Shown: positions 47,285 to 55,674 of the stretch, one piece after another
Layout: each line of letters opens with the position of its first letter
How positions within the stretch are numbered: the stretch's first letter is position 1
Assembly (NCBI RefSeq): GCF_002213415.1
Contig: NZ_NJGU01000004.1
Location: 496,001 to 560,000, forward strand
DNA: 64,000 nucleotides
Direction of reading: 5' to 3'
Source of the DNA: Herbaspirillum robiniae
GTDB lineage: Bacteria; Pseudomonadota; Gammaproteobacteria; Burkholderiales; Burkholderiaceae_D
Position numbers and translations under genes: made by a program
Notes under the pieces: generated by a model
Seen by the model: the letters and a program-made list of their open reading frames with translations, nothing else
The model's database searches: none
Told to the model about the DNA's origin: nothing

Positions 47285-47965
47285 TCAACCGTGAAACTGG
47301 CGCAGGCCGGCCAGGTCGTTGATAGTGATGCTGCCGTAGTCGACCTTCAGCAGTCCCGCCTTCTCCAGCACCTGCAAGGCCTGGTTGGCGCGCTGGCGCG
47401 ACGTGCCCGAGAGGTTGCCGACTTCCTCCTGGGAAATCTGCAGGTTCAGGCCGATGCCTGGGTTCAGGTAGGGATTGAACAGCGCCGCCAGGCAGCGCGC
47501 CACGCGCGCGTCGGGCTCCAGCATGCGGTCGTACTCCACCAGCGAGATGAACAGCCCCAGGCGCTCGTTGAGCTGCGTGATGAGGAAGCGGTTGAAGGGG
47601 ATGCTGTTGTCCAGCAGCCAGGCGTAGGTCGCCTTGGGCATGTACATCAGCTCGCTGTCGCGCAGCGCCACCACGTCGTACTTGCGCGGCTCCTCCTTGA
47701 GCAGCGAGCCTTCGCCCAGCCAGCCGCCGTTGGCCATGCCGGCGAACGACACCGTCTTGCCCTCGGGCGAGACGCTGCTCATCTTCAGCAAGCCCTCGTG
47801 CACGCCGATCCAGTGCGTGACCGGATCGCCCTTGCGGCAGACGAAGCCGCCCGCCGGAATCTTGCGGCTGTACATCTCCGACTCGATCCGGGCCAGCTGA
47901 TCTTCCGTCAGCGCCTGGGCCCAGATGCTTTTTGCCAGCATGCTTCTTATTGGTGTCTCCATCAT
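47285..47965 (-). CDS. Crp/Fnr-family transcriptional regulator
   Basis: Regulator of 226 residues from the ATG at 47965 (an in-frame TTG at 48025 would add 20 residues). It has an N-terminal cyclic-nucleotide-type beta barrel (SRKIPAGGFVCRKGDPVTHW, LGEGSLLKEEPRKYDV) and a winged helix with ISQEEVGNLSGTSRQRANQA. The four iron-binding cysteines of FNR are absent and the CRP cAMP pocket is not evident, so the ligand is unknown. It is divergent from the acyl-CoA synthetase operon and is its likely regulator. Confidence 0.88.
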   Translation of the reverse strand: MMETPIRSMLAKSIWAQALTEDQLARIESEMYSRKIPAGGFVCRKGDPVTHWIGVHEGLLKMSSVSPEGKTVSFAGMANGGWLGEGSLLKEEPRKYDVVALRDSELMYMPKATYAWLLDNSIPFNRFLITQLNERLGLFISLVEYDRMLEPDARVARCLAALFNPYLNPGIGLNLQISQEEVGNLSGTSRQRANQALQVLEKAGLLKVDYGSITINDLAGLRQFHG

Positions 47966-48202
47966 GATGCGTCGCAATATCGAAAGTTTGACAATTGTCG
48001 GTGAGATGACATCCGCTGGCAACAACTGACTCTACTATCATCGCAAAAAAGCAGTCACCAAAAATACAGGACGGCTGGCACGCCAGGCGACACCGCAGAG
48101 GAAGTAAGAGCGGCGTAAGCAAGGCGGCACAGACTGATCCGACACCGGGCATTTCCCGCATCCTGGAAATGTCCTCCGAACCTACAAAAGCAAGGTGGGA
48201 AG

Positions 48203-50164
48203 ATGGTGGAGACGAGACAAGACACGGAAGCGACGACGTTTCCGCGGTTGCTGCTGGCGCACGCGCAAACGCGCGGCGAGCGGGCGGCGTTCCGCGAGAA
48301 GGACCTTGGCATCTGGCAGGCCACGAGCTGGAAGCAGGTGGCCGATGAAGTGCGGGCTTTCGCCTGCGGCCTGGCCGCGCTGGGATTCAAGCGCGGCATG
48401 AGCCTGGCGATTATCGGCAACAACTGCCCGCGCCTGTATTGGGCGATGTCGGCCGCGCAGGCGCTGGGCGGCATGCCGGTCCCGCTGTACCAGGACGCGC
48501 CGGCCGCCGACATGGCCTACGTGCTCACCGACGCCAACGTCGACTTCGTCATGGCCGAAGACCAGGAGCAGGTCGACAAGGTCTTCGAGATCAAGGAAAA
48601 CCTGCCGCGCATCGCCCACGTCATCTACGACGACGAGCGAGGCATGCGCAACTACCACCAGCCCGAGCTGTTGTCCTTTGCGCGCGTGCAGGAACTGGGT
48701 CGCGCCTACGACCGCCAGCATCCGGACTTCTTCATGAATGAAGTCAACGCCGGCCAGCCGGACGACGTCGCCATCATCCTCTACACCTCCGGCACCACCG
48801 GCAAGCCCAAGGGCGTGTGCCACTCGCACCGCGCGATGGTCACCACCGCGCGCACGCTGGTGGAGTTCGACCAGTTGAACGAGGACGACGACATCCTCTG
48901 CTACCTGCCGCTGGCCTGGGTGGGGGATTTCCTCTACTCGTTCGCGCAGCAGCACGTCGCGGGCTTCTGCCTGAACTGCCCGGAGTCGCCCAATACGGTG
49001 ATGACCGATCTGCGCGAGATCGGCCCGACCTATTACTTCGCGCCGCCGCGCATCTACGAAAACATCCTCACCCAGGTGATGATCCGCATCGAAGACGCGG
49101 GCTGGCTCAAGCGCAAGATGTTTCATGGGTTCATGCGCGTGGCGCGCCGCGTGGGCATGCGCATCCTCGACGGCAAGCAGGGCGTGTCGGCCCTGGACCG
49201 GCTGCAGTACGCCCTGGGCAACCTGCTGGTCTACGGTCCGCTGAAGAACGTGCTGGGCATGTCGCGCCTGCGCGTGGCCTATACCGGCGGCGAGGCGATC
49301 GGCCCCGATCTGTTCGACTTCTACCGTTCGCTGGGCATCAACCTCAAGCAGCTGTACGGCATGACCGAGACCTGCGTCACGGTCTGCATGCAGCCCTCCG
49401 GCGACGTCAAGCTCGACAGCGTGGGCCGCCCCATGAAGGGCGTGGAGGTGCGCATCGCCGACAACGGCGAAGTGCTGGTGCGCTCGCCCGGCCTGATGAA
49501 GGAATACTTCAAGCGCCCCGACGCCACCGCCGAGGCGATCGACACCGAGGGTTACTTCCATACCGGCGACGCCGGCTTCTTCGACAGCGACGGCCACCTG
49601 AAGATCATCGACCGCGCCAAGGATGTCGGCAAGATGGCCTGCGGCAGCATGTTCGCGCCCAAGTACATCGAGAACAAGCTGAAGTTCTTCCCCTTCGTGA
49701 AGGAGGCGGTCACCTTCGGCAACGGTCGCGACCAGTGCATGGCCTTCATCAACATCGACATGGACGCGGTCGGCAACTGGGCCGAGCGGCGCAACCTGCC
49801 TTACAGCGGCTATACCGACCTCGCCGCCAATCCGGCGGTCTACGAGCTGGTGCGCGAGTGCGTGGAGAAAGTCAACGCCGACCTGGTGGCCGATCCGCTG
49901 CTGGCCGATTCGCAGGTCCACCGCTTCCTGATCCTGCACAAGGAGCTCGACCCGGATGACGAGGAACTGACCCGCACGCGCAAGGTGCGCCGCGGCTTCA
50001 TCGCCGAGAAATACGCGGTGCTGATCGAGGCGCTGTACGCCGGCCGGACCACGCAATACATCGAGACCCAGGTCAAGTTCGAAGATGGCCGCCAGGGCAT
50101 GATCTCGGCCGACCTGAAGATCGCCGAGGCCAGGACCTTCGGCGCGCTCAAGAGCGCGGCCTGA
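48203..50164 (+). CDS. Long-chain-type AMP-dependent acyl-CoA synthetase
   Basis: Adenylate-forming ligase of 653 residues, activating a carboxylic acid with ATP and CoA. The P-loop YTSGTTGKPKGV is near residue 200, YGMTETCVTV carries the adenine motif, GYFHTGDAGFFDSDGHLK the ribose-binding aspartate, and LTRTRKVRRGFIAEKY the C-terminal region typical of long-chain ligases. It is the first gene of an operon with a branched-chain-amino-acid-type ABC importer. The acid is unknown; an imported aromatic or fatty acid is the natural guess. Confidence 0.9.
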   Translation: MVETRQDTEATTFPRLLLAHAQTRGERAAFREKDLGIWQATSWKQVADEVRAFACGLAALGFKRGMSLAIIGNNCPRLYWAMSAAQALGGMPVPLYQDAPAADMAYVLTDANVDFVMAEDQEQVDKVFEIKENLPRIAHVIYDDERGMRNYHQPELLSFARVQELGRAYDRQHPDFFMNEVNAGQPDDVAIILYTSGTTGKPKGVCHSHRAMVTTARTLVEFDQLNEDDDILCYLPLAWVGDFLYSFAQQHVAGFCLNCPESPNTVMTDLREIGPTYYFAPPRIYENILTQVMIRIEDAGWLKRKMFHGFMRVARRVGMRILDGKQGVSALDRLQYALGNLLVYGPLKNVLGMSRLRVAYTGGEAIGPDLFDFYRSLGINLKQLYGMTETCVTVCMQPSGDVKLDSVGRPMKGVEVRIADNGEVLVRSPGLMKEYFKRPDATAEAIDTEGYFHTGDAGFFDSDGHLKIIDRAKDVGKMACGSMFAPKYIENKLKFFPFVKEAVTFGNGRDQCMAFINIDMDAVGNWAERRNLPYSGYTDLAANPAVYELVRECVEKVNADLVADPLLADSQVHRFLILHKELDPDDEELTRTRKVRRGFIAEKYAVLIEALYAGRTTQYIETQVKFEDGRQGMISADLKIAEARTFGALKSAA

Positions 50165-50234
50165 GCAGCAGTTCGCAGTCTTCATCCGGAGCAGGATCCG
50201 GCCACCAGCGCAGCAGCACCCAGACCACCGCTGA

Positions 50235-51116
50235 ATGAACACGACCATGAAACGACACATGACCGCAGAAATCATCCCCTCCGGGATGCCGCCAGTGCCC
50301 AGTCCGGATTCGACGGCGCCGGCCATGGCCGCCAACGGCCGCCGCATCGGCGAAGTGATCCTCGACCTGCAGAACATCTCGCTGTCCTTCGGCGGCGTGA
50401 AGGCGCTGACCGATATCTCCTTCAACGTGCGCGAGCATGAGATCCGCGCCATCATCGGCCCCAACGGCGCCGGCAAGAGCTCGATGATCAACGTCATCAA
50501 CGGCGTCTACCATCCGCAGAAGGGCAGCATCGTCTATCGCGGCCAGCAGCGGCGCGGCATGCATCCCAGCGCCATCGCGCGCCAGGGCATCGCGCGCACC
50601 TTCCAGAACATCGCGCTGTTCAAGGGCATGACGGTGCTCGACAACATCATGACCGGGCGCAACACCAAGATGCGGTCCGGCCTGTTCTCCAACGCCCTGT
50701 GGTGGGGTGCGGCGCGCCGCGAGGAGATGGAACATCGCCACAAGGTCGAGGAGGTGATCGATTTCCTCGAGATCCAGCACATCCGCAAGACCCCGGTCGG
50801 GCGCCTGCCGTACGGCCTGCAAAAGCGCGTGGAACTGGCGCGGGCGCTGGCGGCGGAGCCCGGCATGCTGCTGCTGGATGAACCGATGGCCGGCATGAAC
50901 GTGGAAGAGAAGCAGGACATGTGCCGCTTCATCCTCGACGTGAACGACCAGTTCGGCACTACCATCGTCCTGATCGAACACGACATGGGCGTGGTGATGG
51001 ATATCTCCGACCGCGTGGTGGTGCTGGACTACGGCAAGAAGATCGGCGACGGCACGCCCGACGAGGTGATGAGCAACGAGGAAGTGATCAAGGCTTACCT
51101 CGGCACCTCGCACTGA
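50235..51116 (+). CDS. LivG-type ABC transporter ATP-binding protein
   Basis: ATPase of 293 residues, one of the two in the importer. Walker A is GPNGAGKSS (about residue 75), and the LivG-specific loop RTFQNIALFKGMTVLDNIMT follows. The signature is LPYGLQKRVELARAL, an unusual form of LSGGQ seen in the LivG family, and Walker B is LLLDEPMAGMN. The N-terminal 30 residues are a variable extension. It lies 70 bases after the synthetase gene. Confidence 0.9.
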   Translation: MNTTMKRHMTAEIIPSGMPPVPSPDSTAPAMAANGRRIGEVILDLQNISLSFGGVKALTDISFNVREHEIRAIIGPNGAGKSSMINVINGVYHPQKGSIVYRGQQRRGMHPSAIARQGIARTFQNIALFKGMTVLDNIMTGRNTKMRSGLFSNALWWGAARREEMEHRHKVEEVIDFLEIQHIRKTPVGRLPYGLQKRVELARALAAEPGMLLLDEPMAGMNVEEKQDMCRFILDVNDQFGTTIVLIEHDMGVVMDISDRVVVLDYGKKIGDGTPDEVMSNEEVIKAYLGTSH

Positions 51117-51166
51117 GCAAGGCTTATCCAACAAGAACAACAACAAGAACGCTGCAAGGAGACGAC

Positions 51167-52081
51167 ATGCAATTCTTTTTCGAAGTGACCCTGAGCGGTT
51201 TGCTCTCGGGGCTCATGTATTCGCTGGTGGCGCTGGGCTTCGTGCTGATCTACAAGGCGTCGGGCGTGTTCAATTTCGCCCAGGGCGCGATGGTCTACTT
51301 CGCGGCCCTGGCGGTGGTGGGGCTGATGGAGAAGGGCATGCCGATGTGGGCCGCCATCGTCGGCGCCTTCATCGTGATGATCCTGGTGGGCCTGGCCACC
51401 GAGCGCTTCGTGCTGCGCAAGCTGGTCAACCAGCCGCCGATCACGCTGTTCATGGCCACCATCGGCCTGACCTTCTTCCTCGAAGGACTGGGGCCCCTGC
51501 TGTTCGGCAGCGAGGTGCGGCCGATCGACCTTGGCATCGTCGATGAACCGATCATGTCGGTGATGGACAGCATCGGTATCGGCATCTCCAAGTTCGACCT
51601 GTTCGCCTCCGGCATGGTGGTGGCGCTGGTGGCGGTGCTGGCGCTGTTCTTCCAGAAGACCAAGGTCGGCCGCGCGCTGCGCGCCGTGGCTGACGACCAC
51701 CAGGCGGCGCTGTCGCTGGGCATCCCGCTGCAGCACATCTGGGCCGTGGTGTGGGGTGTGGCCGGTTTCGTGGCGCTGATCGCGGGCCTGCTCTGGGGTT
51801 CGCGCAACGGCGTGCAGTTCGCGCTGACGATGACGGCGCTGAAGGCGCTGCCGGTGCTGATCCTGGGCGGCTTCACCTCGATTCCCGGCGCCATCGTCGG
51901 CGGCCTGATCATCGGCGCCTCCGAGAAGCTGGCCGAGATCTACATTCCGCCGGTGATGCAGGACGCCTTCGGCGGCAACTTCGGCGGCATCGAAGGCTGG
52001 TTCCCGTATGTGTTCGCGCTGCTGTTCCTGCTGGTGCGGCCGGAGGGGCTGTTCGGCGAGCGGCATATCGACCGGGTGTGA
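51167..52081 (+). CDS. LivH-type ABC transporter permease
   Basis: Inner-membrane permease of 304 residues with about eight helices. It has LVALGFVLIYKASGVFNFAQ, the LivH opening, and the cytoplasmic coupling loop VGRALRAVADDHQAALSLGI. AAGGAGACGAC precedes the ATG at 51167. It follows the LivG-type gene by 50 bases. A palindromic repeat lies between it and the LivM-type gene. Confidence 0.92.
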   Translation: MQFFFEVTLSGLLSGLMYSLVALGFVLIYKASGVFNFAQGAMVYFAALAVVGLMEKGMPMWAAIVGAFIVMILVGLATERFVLRKLVNQPPITLFMATIGLTFFLEGLGPLLFGSEVRPIDLGIVDEPIMSVMDSIGIGISKFDLFASGMVVALVAVLALFFQKTKVGRALRAVADDHQAALSLGIPLQHIWAVVWGVAGFVALIAGLLWGSRNGVQFALTMTALKALPVLILGGFTSIPGAIVGGLIIGASEKLAEIYIPPVMQDAFGGNFGGIEGWFPYVFALLFLLVRPEGLFGERHIDRV

Positions 52082-52104
52082 GAGCTGGACGGAAGTGATA
52101 TGGC

Positions 52105-52220
52105 TCCGTTCGCCCTGAGTAGGCCGCAGGCCGTATCGAAGGGCAGATTCGGAGAGATAAAGAAACGCATGCGCGCCGGCTTCGATACGCCGTCCAGGAC
52201 GGCTACTCAGCCCGAACGGA
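52105..52220. repeat. REP-like inverted repeat between the two permease genes
   Basis: Two imperfect copies of a 37-41 base unit in opposite orientation (52105-52141 and 52180-52220). Each begins tccgttcg at its outer end, contains ctgagtag and ends at the inner side with gtatcgaag; a 38-base spacer separates them. The class resembles the dispersed intergenic palindromes of Burkholderiales. It interrupts the operon without a T tract. Confidence 0.75.
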
Positions 52221-52259
52221 ATCGGGTGGGACATAGAGCACAGGATTCAGGAGGAAGAC

Positions 52260-53336
52260 ATGCTGTACCGTGAAGCAGGACAATTCAAGACAAGCTACAT
52301 CGCCGACAGCCAGATCTTTCCGATCCGCCAGGATCGCATCGTGTTCGCGCTGTTCATGGCCTTCGCCTTCATCGCCGTGCCCTTCATGGGCAGCGAGTAC
52401 TGGTTCTCGGCGATCCTGATCCCGTTCCTGGTCTTCGCGCTGGCGGCGCTGGGGCTCAACGTGCTGACCGGCTACGCCGGCCAGCTGTCGCTGGGCTCGG
52501 CGGCCTTCATGGCCGTCGGCGCCTATGCGGCCTACAACTTTCAGCTGCGCATCGAGGGCATTCCCATCCTGCTCTCCTTCGTGCTGGCCGGCGGCTGCGC
52601 GGCCGTGGTCGGTGTGCTGTTCGGCCTGCCGTCGCTGCGCATCAAGGGCTTCTACCTGGCCGTGGCGACGCTGGCGGCGCAGTTCTTCGTGGTGTGGGCG
52701 CTGACCAAGTTTCCCTGGTTCTCCAACAACAGCTCGTCAGGCGTGATCAGCACGCCCAAGATCGACCTGTTCGGCCTCGCCATCGACACTCCGGTGAAGA
52801 AATACCTGTTCGTGCTGGGCATCGTCTGCGTCATGGCGCTGCTGGCCAAGAACCTGGTGCGCTCCTCCACCGGCCGCGCCTGGATGGCGGTGCGCGACAT
52901 GGACGTGGCGGCCGAGGTGATCGGCATTCCCCTGATGCGCACCAAGCTGACCGCGTTCGCCGTCAGCTCCTTCTTCTGCGGCGTGGCCGGTGCGCTGTAC
53001 GCGTTCTGCTACCTGGGTTCGGTGGAGCCGGACGGCTTCTCGCTGGACCTGTCCTTCCGCATCCTGTTCATGATCATCATCGGCGGCGTGGGCAGCATCC
53101 TCGGTTCTTTCCTGGGCTCAGCCTTCATCCTGTTGCTGCCGATCTTCCTGGACAACGTGCTGCCGCCGCTGGCATCGCTCTTGCACCTGCCGTTCACCAA
53201 CGCCACCGTCTCGCACATCCAGATGATGGTGTTCGGCGCGCTGATCATCTTCTTCCTGATCGCCGAGCCGCACGGCCTGGCGCGGCTGTGGCAGATCGCC
53301 AAGGAGAAGCTGCGGCTGTGGCCGTTCCCGCACTGA
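52260..53336 (+). CDS. LivM-type ABC transporter permease
   Basis: Second inner-membrane permease, 358 residues. Conserved LivM stretches are LAALGLNVLTGYAGQLSLGS, IKGFYLAVATLAAQFFVVWA and the coupling loop WMAVRDMDVAAEVIGIPLMR. GAGGAAGAC precedes the ATG at 52260. It pairs with the LivH-type protein to form the channel. It follows the inverted repeat and precedes the binding-protein gene by 83 bases. Confidence 0.92.
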   Translation: MLYREAGQFKTSYIADSQIFPIRQDRIVFALFMAFAFIAVPFMGSEYWFSAILIPFLVFALAALGLNVLTGYAGQLSLGSAAFMAVGAYAAYNFQLRIEGIPILLSFVLAGGCAAVVGVLFGLPSLRIKGFYLAVATLAAQFFVVWALTKFPWFSNNSSSGVISTPKIDLFGLAIDTPVKKYLFVLGIVCVMALLAKNLVRSSTGRAWMAVRDMDVAAEVIGIPLMRTKLTAFAVSSFFCGVAGALYAFCYLGSVEPDGFSLDLSFRILFMIIIGGVGSILGSFLGSAFILLLPIFLDNVLPPLASLLHLPFTNATVSHIQMMVFGALIIFFLIAEPHGLARLWQIAKEKLRLWPFPH

Positions 53337-53419
53337 GCCGGGCAAAGGATTTCATGAGTTGGAAGGGCCGGTTCGCCGGCGATAAGTCGGCAACGACAAC
53401 ACAAAGAGGAGACGACACC

Positions 53420-54742
53420 ATGAAGAGCATGAAGAAAATACTGTTTGCGGCAGCCTGCGCCGCAAGCCTGCTGTCGACGGCCATGCCGGCCGCCGCGCAG
53501 AGCAACGAGCAGTTCATCGCCATCCCCAGCTACCGGGTCGGCCCCTACGGCACCAACGGCCAGTCCTACTATGGTGGCTATGTCGACTACCTGAACTACG
53601 TCAACCTCAAGGACGGTGGCGTCAACGGCGTCAAGCTGTCCTGGGAAGAGTGCGAGACCGAGTACAACAACGCCAAGGGCGTGGAGTGCTACGAGCGCAT
53701 GAAGAACAAGAACCCCGTCACCCGGGGCACTGCCTACAATCCCATGGCCACCGGCATCTCCTATGCGCTGATCGACAAGACCGCCGAGGACAAGGTGCCG
53801 CTGCTGATGATCGGCTACGGCCGCACCGACGCGGTAGACGGTTCGGTGTTCCCGTACGCCTTCCCGCTGGTGACCACCTACCAGATGCAGGTCTCGGCCA
53901 TCGTGAAGTACCTGGCCGGCAAGAACGGCGGCTCGCTGGCCGGCAAGAAGATCGTGTTCCTGTACCACGACTCGGCCTACGGCAAGGAGCCCATCGTCGC
54001 GCTGCAGGCGGAATCCTCGATCGGCAAGTTCAAGCTGGTCGAGATTCCGGTGGCGCACCCCGGCAACGAGCAGGGCGCGCAATGGCTGCGCATCCGCCAG
54101 GAGAACCCGGATTACGTGATCTTCTGGGGCTGGGGCGTGATGAACCAGACCGCGCTGAAGGCGGCGCAGAAGGTCGGCTATCCGCGCGACAAGATCGTCG
54201 GTTCCTGGTGGGCCGGCTCCGAGGAAGACACCCTCCCCGCGGGTGAGGCCGCCAAGGGCTACCTGTCGGCCACCTGGAACGTGGCCGGCCGCGACGTGCC
54301 GGTGATCGCCGACATCGACAAGGTGGTCTACGGTGCGGGCAAGGGCAACATGCAGGACAAGAACAAGCTCGGCTCGGTGCTCTACAACCGCGGCGTGTCG
54401 GCGGCGATCGCCACCGTCGAGGGCGTGCGCACCGCGCAGGACAAGTTCGGCAAAGGTAAGGTCATGAGCGGCGAGCAGGTGCGCTGGGGCCTGGAGAACC
54501 TGAACATCACCAATGCCCGCCTGCAGCAACTGGGCGCGACCGGCCTGCTGCCGGAGATCAAGACCTCGTGCGACAACCATGAGGGCTCGGGCAAGGTGAA
54601 GATCCAGCAGTGGGACGGCAGCAAGTGGGTGCTGGTGTCCGACTGGATCGAAGGCAACAAGAACCTGATCCACCCGCTGTTCAAGGCCTCCGCCGCCAAA
54701 TACGCAAAAGAAAAAGGCATTACTCCTGCCTGCATGAAGTAG
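53420..54742 (+). CDS. Periplasmic substrate-binding protein of the Liv-type importer
   Basis: Exported binding protein of 440 residues with signal peptide MKSMKKILFAAACAASLLST and cleavage after AAA. The mature protein has the two-lobe type-I fold, with IVFLYHDSAYGKEPI and YVIFWGWGVMNQTALKAAQK at lobe junctions. It is markedly longer than LivK/LivJ (about 350 mature residues) and has the aromatic-rich opening SYRVGPYGTNGQSYYGGYVD, so a substrate other than branched-chain amino acids is likely. AAAGAGGAGACG precedes the start. Confidence 0.9.
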   Translation: MKSMKKILFAAACAASLLSTAMPAAAQSNEQFIAIPSYRVGPYGTNGQSYYGGYVDYLNYVNLKDGGVNGVKLSWEECETEYNNAKGVECYERMKNKNPVTRGTAYNPMATGISYALIDKTAEDKVPLLMIGYGRTDAVDGSVFPYAFPLVTTYQMQVSAIVKYLAGKNGGSLAGKKIVFLYHDSAYGKEPIVALQAESSIGKFKLVEIPVAHPGNEQGAQWLRIRQENPDYVIFWGWGVMNQTALKAAQKVGYPRDKIVGSWWAGSEEDTLPAGEAAKGYLSATWNVAGRDVPVIADIDKVVYGAGKGNMQDKNKLGSVLYNRGVSAAIATVEGVRTAQDKFGKGKVMSGEQVRWGLENLNITNARLQQLGATGLLPEIKTSCDNHEGSGKVKIQQWDGSKWVLVSDWIEGNKNLIHPLFKASAAKYAKEKGITPACMK

Positions 54743-54748
54743 GCGCTT

Positions 54749-54794
54749 GCGCCGGCGGTCTTGCACGTCTCCCAACGGCTGCCGGCGCTTTTTT
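54749..54794 (+). terminator. Hairpin after the binding-protein gene
   Basis: Eight-base stem gcgccggc / gccggcgc with a 24-base loop and six T. It sits between the binding protein and the LivF-type ATPase, so it may be a partial terminator that raises the yield of upstream genes. Confidence 0.6.
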
Positions 54795-54810
54795 GGATTG
54801 CGAACCAGAA

Positions 54811-55659
54811 ATGAACAACGCGATGAACACTGCCACCAGCGCTGCCTTGGATGCGGCGGGCACGGTACTGTCGATCAACAACATCGAAGTCATCTACGAC
54901 CACGTGATCCTGGTCCTGAAGGGCGTGTCGCTGGATGTGCCGGAAGGCAAGATCGTGGCGCTCCTGGGCGCCAACGGGGCCGGCAAGAGCACCACGCTCA
55001 AGGCCATCTCCAACCTGCTGCGCGCCGAGCGCGGCGACGTCACCAAGGGCAGCATCGAATTTCGCGGCGAGCGGGTCGACCGCATGACGCCCAATGACCT
55101 GGTGCGGCGCGGCGTGATCCAGGTGATGGAAGGGCGCCATTGCTTCGGCCACCTGACGGTGGAAGAAAACCTGCTGACCGGCGCCTACACGCGCGGCATC
55201 AGCAACGGCGAGGTGAAGCAGGAGCTGGAAAAGATCTACGACTATTTCCCGCGGCTGAAGGTCAGGCGCAAGTCGCAGTCGGGCTATACCTCGGGCGGCG
55301 AACAGCAGATGACGGCGATCGGCCGCGCCATGATGGCCAAGCCGTCGATGATCCTGCTGGACGAGCCTTCGATGGGCCTGGCGCCGCAGATCGTCGAAGA
55401 GATCTTCGAGATCGTGAAGGACCTGAACACCAAGGAGAAGGTCTCCTTCCTGCTGGCCGAGCAGAACACCATGGTGGCGCTGCGCTACGCCGACTTCGGC
55501 TACATCCTGGAGAATGGCCGGGTGGTGATGGAGGGCGCGGCGCGGGACTTGTCGGATAACGAGGACGTCAAGGAGTTCTACCTCGGCGTCTCGGCGGCCG
55601 GGCGCAAGAACTTCCGCGACATGAAGTTCTATCGTCGCCGCAAGCGCTGGCTGGCGTAA
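54811..55659 (+). CDS. LivF-type ABC transporter ATP-binding protein
   Basis: Second ATPase of the importer, 282 residues from ATG 54811. Walker A is GANGAGKSTTLK near residue 55, the signature is TSGGEQQMTAIGRAMM, and Walker B is ILLDEPSMGLAP. LivF-type FGHLTVEENLLTGAYT is present. It ends with a basic tail (KFYRRRKRWLA). It precedes the PaaK-like gene by 15 bases, so both are co-translated from one message. Confidence 0.92.
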   Translation: MNNAMNTATSAALDAAGTVLSINNIEVIYDHVILVLKGVSLDVPEGKIVALLGANGAGKSTTLKAISNLLRAERGDVTKGSIEFRGERVDRMTPNDLVRRGVIQVMEGRHCFGHLTVEENLLTGAYTRGISNGEVKQELEKIYDYFPRLKVRRKSQSGYTSGGEQQMTAIGRAMMAKPSMILLDEPSMGLAPQIVEEIFEIVKDLNTKEKVSFLLAEQNTMVALRYADFGYILENGRVVMEGAARDLSDNEDVKEFYLGVSAAGRKNFRDMKFYRRRKRWLA

Positions 55660-55674
55660 GGAAAGGGGGGCGAT

